This document shows positions 5,900 through 8,515 of a stretch of 8,515 nt of DNA, piece by piece; within the stretch, counting starts at the first letter, position 1, and the number at the start of each line of letters is the position of its first letter. The stretch is from the NCBI GenBank assembly GCA_023434465.1, contig JAEYSQ010000141.1, forward strand, positions 1 through 8,515. The letters run 5' to 3'. This stretch comes from Actinomycetes bacterium (GTDB taxonomy: Bacteria; Actinomycetota; Thermoleophilia; Solirubrobacterales; 70-9). The position numbers and the translations under genes are program-made. The notes beneath the pieces were generated by a model, which saw only the letters and a list, made by a program, of their open reading frames with translations, ran no database searches and was not told the origin of the DNA.

Positions 5900-6517
5900 T
5901 TACCTCGCCTTCTCCACGACCTCGACCAGGCGCCAGTGCTTGGTCTTGGAGAGCTTGCGGGTCTCGATCACGCGAACCACGTCACCCTCGTGGGCGTCGT
6001 TGTTCTCGTCATGCGCGTGGATCTTGTGGGTCTGACGGACGATCTTTTCGTAGACCGGGTGGCGTCGGGCAGTGTCGATCCGGACCGTGATGGTCTTGTC
6101 GGTCTTGTCGGAGACAACCGTGCCCTGACGCTCCTTCGGCTTGCCGGTACGGGTCTTCTCGGCCCGCGGGGTTCCGGTGCCGTCGCCCTTCCGTTCCGAC
6201 TTGATCTCTGCGCGGCGGTTGCGGCGGATCCCGGCCTTCTTCGCACGAATGGCGTCACGGTCGGCCTGGCGCTGCTCGGGGGTGCGCTCCGGGCCGGCCT
6301 CGCCGGACTCACGCGACTTGAGTACCCGGCGGCGTTCCTTCCAGGGAAGGTCGGCCCGCGGATCCTCTTCCGGTTCCGGGGCTTCGGCGGCGGGAGCTTC
6401 CTCGGCGGCGGGAGCCTCTTCGGCAGCAGCTTCTTCGGCCGAAGCCTCGGGGGCCTCCGCGGCCGGAGTCTCTTCTACCGGAGTTTCTTCAGTTTTTTCG
6501 TTTTCTTCTTCTGACAT
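5900..6517 (-). CDS. rpsQ: 30S ribosomal protein S17 with long N-terminal acidic/basic extension
   Basis: S17 is an OB-fold primary binder of 16S rRNA in the lower body of the 30S subunit. The canonical protein of about 80 residues is all in the C-terminal part here: KERQGTVVSDKTDKTITVRI (128-147), HPVYEKIVR, HAHDENNDAHEGDVVRVIETR (167-187), and LSKTKHWRLVEVVEKA (189-204). About 125 extra residues precede it. Residues 1-52 are almost purely Glu, Ala and Pro with repeats such as EEAPAAEEAPAAEAP. Residues 53-125 are strongly basic (KERRR, RAKKAGIRRNRR, KSERK). The start follows the rpmC stop by 6 bases, with AGGA in TAGGAACTC just upstream. No ATG or GTG near residue 125 has a better ribosome binding site that I could see, and the reading frame is open throughout, so the extension is probably translated. 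The family call is certain; the function of the extension is not known to me. Confidence 0.96.
   Translation of the reverse strand: MSEEENEKTEETPVEETPAAEAPEASAEEAAAEEAPAAEEAPAAEAPEPEEDPRADLPWKERRRVLKSRESGEAGPERTPEQRQADRDAIRAKKAGIRRNRRAEIKSERKGDGTGTPRAEKTRTGKPKERQGTVVSDKTDKTITVRIDTARRHPVYEKIVRQTHKIHAHDENNDAHEGDVVRVIETRKLSKTKHWRLVEVVEKAR
5903..5906 (-). promoter_or_regulatory. Ribosome binding site for rplN
   Basis: GAGG on the minus strand in the last codons of rpsQ, six bases before the GTG at 5896. It supports the GTG as the L14 start, as does the conserved MIQ N-terminus. Confidence 0.75.
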
Positions 6518-6523
6518 GAGTTC

Positions 6524-6739
6524 CTACTTGGCGCTGGTTTCGCGCTCGAGGTCGATATTGCGCTGCTTGGCGATGGTCAGGAGCCGGGCGAGATCCTTCT
6601 TGGCGCGACCGAGAGCGGCCGTGTCCTCGAGTTCGCCAGTGGCGTGACGGAGGCGCAGGTTGAAGGCCTCCTCGCGGACTTCCTTGAGCTTCTCGACGAG
6701 CTCGACATCCGCCATGCTGTGTGCGTCTGCGGCCTTCAC
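6524..6739 (-). CDS. rpmC: 50S ribosomal protein L29 (GTG start)
   Basis: L29 is a small helical hairpin near the peptide exit, close to the docking site for trigger factor and SRP on L23. I place the start at the GTG at 6739, giving 71 residues that begin MKAADAHSMADVELVEKL. The MKA lead and the following VREEAFNLRLRHATGELEDT fit the family's first helix and turn, and AKKDLARLLTIAKQR is the second helix. The GTG overlaps the rplP stop (GTGA) and has AAGGAG seven bases upstream. The in-frame ATG at the ninth codon (MADVEL) has no clear ribosome binding site and would lose the conserved MKA, and a much longer upstream reading would lie inside rplP. The C-terminal IDLERETSAK is slightly longer than usual. 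Confidence 0.95.
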   Translation of the reverse strand: MKAADAHSMADVELVEKLKEVREEAFNLRLRHATGELEDTAALGRAKKDLARLLTIAKQRNIDLERETSAK

Positions 6740-7155
6740 TGCTCCGCTCCTTCCCGCTGAACGAATTTGGTCTTGAGCGGAAGCTTGTGACCGGCGACGC
6801 GCATGGCCTCGCGGGCGAGCTCCTCCGAAACACCCGAGACCTCGAACATCACGCGACCGGGCTTGACTACGGCGACCCATCCTTCGGGGTTGCCCTTGCC
6901 CTTACCCATTCGGGTCTCGGCCGGCTTCTTGGTGACCGGCTTATCCGGGAATACGTTGATCCAGACCTTGCCGCCACGCTTCATCTTTCTGGTCATCGCG
7001 ACTCGGGCAGCCTCGATCTGGCGGTTGGTGATCCAGCCGCGCTCGAGCGACTTGAGCCCGTACTCGCCGAAAGTCACGGCGGTGCCGCCCTTCGAGTTGC
7101 CCTTCCGGCGGCCACGCATGACCTTCCGGTGCTTGACCCGCTTCGGCATCAACAT
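6736..7155 (-). CDS. rplP: 50S ribosomal protein L16
   Basis: L16 is a late-assembling 50S protein near the A-site tRNA elbow and helps organise the peptidyl transferase region. The 139-residue protein opens with MLMPKRVKHRK and has the family motifs LERGWITNRQIEAARVAMTR (residues 37-56), KVWINVFPDKPVTKKPAETR (63-82) and RMGKGKGNPEGWVAVVKPGR (82-101), then SEELAREAMRVAGHKLP. Arg82 lines up with the E. coli Arg81 that is hydroxylated in that organism; whether it is modified here is unknown. The upstream ATG was chosen over the in-frame ATG two codons later because it forms the TGATG overlap with rpsC and keeps the usual ML-x-P N-terminus. The last four bases overlap the rpmC GTG start. Confidence 0.98.
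   Translation of the reverse strand: MLMPKRVKHRKVMRGRRKGNSKGGTAVTFGEYGLKSLERGWITNRQIEAARVAMTRKMKRGGKVWINVFPDKPVTKKPAETRMGKGKGNPEGWVAVVKPGRVMFEVSGVSEELAREAMRVAGHKLPLKTKFVQREGAEQ
6747..6752 (-). promoter_or_regulatory. Ribosome binding site for rpmC
   Basis: AAGGAG on the minus strand, inside the last codons of rplP, seven bases before the GTG at 6739. It decides the start of L29 in favour of the GTG over the later ATG. Confidence 0.85.
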
Positions 7156-7874
7156 CAGCGACGGCCTCCCCTGCGATCGTCACCCCGGCCGCCGCGGCGG
7201 TCGGGACGATCGTCAACCGGTTCGTCCGAGGTCCGCGAGGACTCGAAGCCCTCGGGCATGACCTCGCCCTTGTTGATCCAGCACTTGACGCCGATGCGTC
7301 CGGTGCCGGTCTTCGCCTCGACGAATCCGTAGTCGATGTCGGCACGGAGGGTGTGGAGCGGCACGCGGCCGTCCGAGTAACCCTCGGTGCGGGCCATCTC
7401 GGCGCCACCAAGGCGGCCGGAGATCTGGACCTTCACGCCCTTGGCGCCGGAGCGCATGGCGGAAGTCAGGGCACGCTTCATCGCGCGGCGGAAAGCGACG
7501 CGGTTCTGGAGCTGCTCGGCGATCGACTGGGCGACCAGCTTGGCGTCGAGCTCGGGGCGCTTCACTTCGCGGATGTTCACCTTCACCGGCGAACCGGTGA
7601 TCTTGTGAAGGTCCTTGCGGAGCGCGTCGACCTCACTGCCCGACTTGCCGATCACGATGCCCGGACGGGCGGTGTGAATGTCCACGGCTACCTCGCCGCG
7701 ACGCTCGATCGTGATGTCGGAAAGGCCGGCGTGAGCAAGCTTGTTCTCGATGTGGTCACGGATCGCCAGGTCCTGCATCAGCAGGTCCGAAAATTCCTTG
7801 TCGGCGAACCAGTTGGACTTCCAGTCGTGGATGTAGCCGACGCGGAAGCCTTCGGGATGGATCTTCTGTCCCAT
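7155..7874 (-). CDS. rpsC: 30S ribosomal protein S3
   Basis: S3 lies on the solvent side of the 30S head and, with S4 and S5, forms the mRNA entry channel. The 239-residue protein begins with the invariant MGQKIHPEGFRVG. It has the type II KH RNA-binding domain, with the GKSG loop at residues 76-79 inside RPGIVIGKSGSEVDALR. The S3 C-terminal domain follows, with QISGRLGGAEMAR and EGYSDGRVPLHTLRADIDYG (about 150-183) and GVKCWINKGE (195-204). From about residue 212 there is a non-conserved tail rich in Arg, Gly and Asp, with two RRGGR copies. The stop overlaps the rplP ATG by one base, and tail codons supply the rplP ribosome binding site. Length is within the family range once the tail is allowed for. 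Confidence 0.98.
   Translation of the reverse strand: MGQKIHPEGFRVGYIHDWKSNWFADKEFSDLLMQDLAIRDHIENKLAHAGLSDITIERRGEVAVDIHTARPGIVIGKSGSEVDALRKDLHKITGSPVKVNIREVKRPELDAKLVAQSIAEQLQNRVAFRRAMKRALTSAMRSGAKGVKVQISGRLGGAEMARTEGYSDGRVPLHTLRADIDYGFVEAKTGTGRIGVKCWINKGEVMPEGFESSRTSDEPVDDRPDRRGGRGDDRRGGRR
7165..7172 (-). promoter_or_regulatory. Ribosome binding site for rplP inside rpsC
   Basis: AGGGGAGG on the minus strand, nine bases before the rplP ATG, made by the Arg-Gly-Gly codons of the S3 tail. Confidence 0.75.
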
Positions 7875-7881
7875 AAGTCTT

Positions 7882-8259
7882 CTATTCCTCGTCTTCCGGT
7901 GTCAGCGCCACGGAGATGTGGCAAGTGCGCTTGTGAATCGGGGTGGCCCGGCCCATCGCTCGCGGCCGGAACCGCTTCAGGGTAGGACCTTCGTCGACCC
8001 GGATCTCGGCGACGACCATCTCGTCACCGATCAGGTCATGGTTGTTCTCTGCGTTCGCGGCGGCCGACTCGATCACCTTGGCGATGTCATCAGCAGCGGT
8101 ACGCGGCGAGAACTGAAGCAGCGAACGGGCGTCGTCGATGTGCTTGCCCCGGACCTGATCGGCGATCAGGCGGGCCTTGCGCGGCGACACGCGGACGTAC
8201 TTGGAGGTAGCACGGACGAACACCGGCTCCTCTTCGGTCTTCTTGGTCTTCGCGGCCAT
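7882..8259 (-). CDS. rplV: 50S ribosomal protein L22
   Basis: L22 binds 23S rRNA, and its long beta-hairpin lines the peptide exit tunnel. The 125-residue product has the family core: the N-terminal ATSKYVRVSPRKARLIADQVRG (about residues 17-38) and the hairpin and C-terminal strand region with GPTLKRFRPRAMGRATPIHKR (about 91-111), followed by the final strand THISVAL-like segment CHISVAL. A short Lys/Glu-rich lead (residues 1-12) precedes the core, and the protein ends in the acidic PEDEE. The start ATG overlaps the rpsS stop by one base and has a GGTGG/AAGGA purine stretch just upstream. The stop is followed 7 bases later by rpsC, and the GAGGAA that ends the gene probably serves as the rpsC ribosome binding site. 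Confidence 0.98.
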   Translation of the reverse strand: MAAKTKKTEEEPVFVRATSKYVRVSPRKARLIADQVRGKHIDDARSLLQFSPRTAADDIAKVIESAAANAENNHDLIGDEMVVAEIRVDEGPTLKRFRPRAMGRATPIHKRTCHISVALTPEDEE

Positions 8260-8515
8260 CAGTCCTTACCACCGGTATGGGACTTGAAGGTGCGGGTCGG
8301 GGCGAACTCGCCCAGCTTGTGACCGACCATCGATTCGGAGACGAAGACAGGGACGTGCTTACGCCCGTCGTGGACGGCGATCGTGTGCCCGACCATCTCC
8401 GGAAAGATCGTCGAACGGCGCGACCACGTCTTGACCATGTTCTTGTTGCCGGCCTCGTTCATGGCGTTGATCCGGCTCATCAGCCGCTCTTCCACGTACG
8501 GGCCCTTCTTGGTTG
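8259..8515 (-). CDS. rpsS: 30S ribosomal protein S19, 5' end cut by window edge
   Basis: S19 sits in the head of the 30S subunit, pairs with S13 and contacts 16S rRNA near the A site. The visible 84 residues carry the family's hallmark stretches KTWSRRSTIFPEMVGHTIAV and HDGRKHVPVFV, followed by MVGHKLGEFAPTRTF near the C-terminus. A GTG at 8495 could be taken as a start, but it is an internal valine: the frame stays open to the window edge and reads TKKGPYVEER, matching the conserved N-terminal KKGPFV region of S19. About 8 or 9 residues of the usual 92-93 lie outside the window. The TGA stop shares one base with the rplV ATG (TGATG), so the two are probably translationally coupled. The identification is secure; only the true start is unseen. 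Confidence 0.97.
   Translation of the reverse strand, partial: TKKGPYVEERLMSRINAMNEAGNKNMVKTWSRRSTIFPEMVGHTIAVHDGRKHVPVFVSESMVGHKLGEFAPTRTFKSHTGGKD

Noticed and set aside
5936..6514. Plus-strand open frame of 192 residues opposite rpsQ, with a Gly/Phe/Ser-rich end
   Set aside because: It mirrors the S17 gene exactly and its low-complexity end is the complement of the Glu/Ala repeat. S17 on the minus strand is certain.
6524..6880. A 118-residue version of L29 starting inside rplP
   Set aside because: The extra residues are rplP read in another frame. The GTG at 6739 with AAGGAG upstream gives the conserved MKA start.
8259..8495. A 78-residue S19 starting at the GTG at 8495
   Set aside because: The conserved TKKGPY residues lie upstream in the same frame, so the GTG is an internal valine and the gene is cut by the window edge.
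1..8515. An inserted defence, mobile or biosynthetic system
   Set aside because: Every base except short junctions is accounted for by ribosomal protein genes, secY and adk in standard order. No foreign gene, terminal repeat, CRISPR repeat or tRNA was seen.

Overview
The window is a stretch of the bacterial S10-spc ribosomal protein gene cluster. Every gene lies on the minus strand, so transcription runs from high to low coordinates. It enters inside rpsS (S19) at the right edge and leaves at the first codons of an apparent adk at the left edge. The order is rpsS-rplV-rpsC-rplP-rpmC-rpsQ (distal S10 operon), then rplN-rplX-rplE-rpsN-rpsH-rplF-rplR-rpsE-rpmD-rplO-secY-(adk) (spc operon). No expected gene is missing and no foreign gene is inserted.

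Packing is extreme. The largest non-coding gap is 25 bases (rplR-rpsE). Six junctions share one base in a TGATG stop/start and two share four bases (ATGA or GTGA). I see no promoter, terminator, RNA gene, mobile element, CRISPR array or intergenic stretch long enough to hold one. The S10 and spc blocks are 3 bases apart (rpsQ-rplN), so they look like one transcription unit here.

The DNA is GC-rich (roughly 60-65% by eye). The S14 is the short zinc type with four cysteines. S17, S5 and L5 carry long Ala/Glu/Pro-rich acidic extensions. This combination suggests a high-GC Actinomycetota, and most likely (inference) the Thermoleophilia/Solirubrobacterales side of that phylum. Nothing in the window fixes the taxonomy.

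The products make up parts of both ribosomal subunits: S19, S3, S17, S14, S8 and S5 in 30S; L22, L16, L29, L14, L24, L5, L6, L18, L30 and L15 in 50S. SecY is the membrane channel that many nascent proteins enter. I do not see a new stand-alone system. What is unusual is the set of disordered acidic tails on three ribosomal proteins, the reuse of C-terminal codons as ribosome binding sites for the next gene, and an adk start with no standard start codon.
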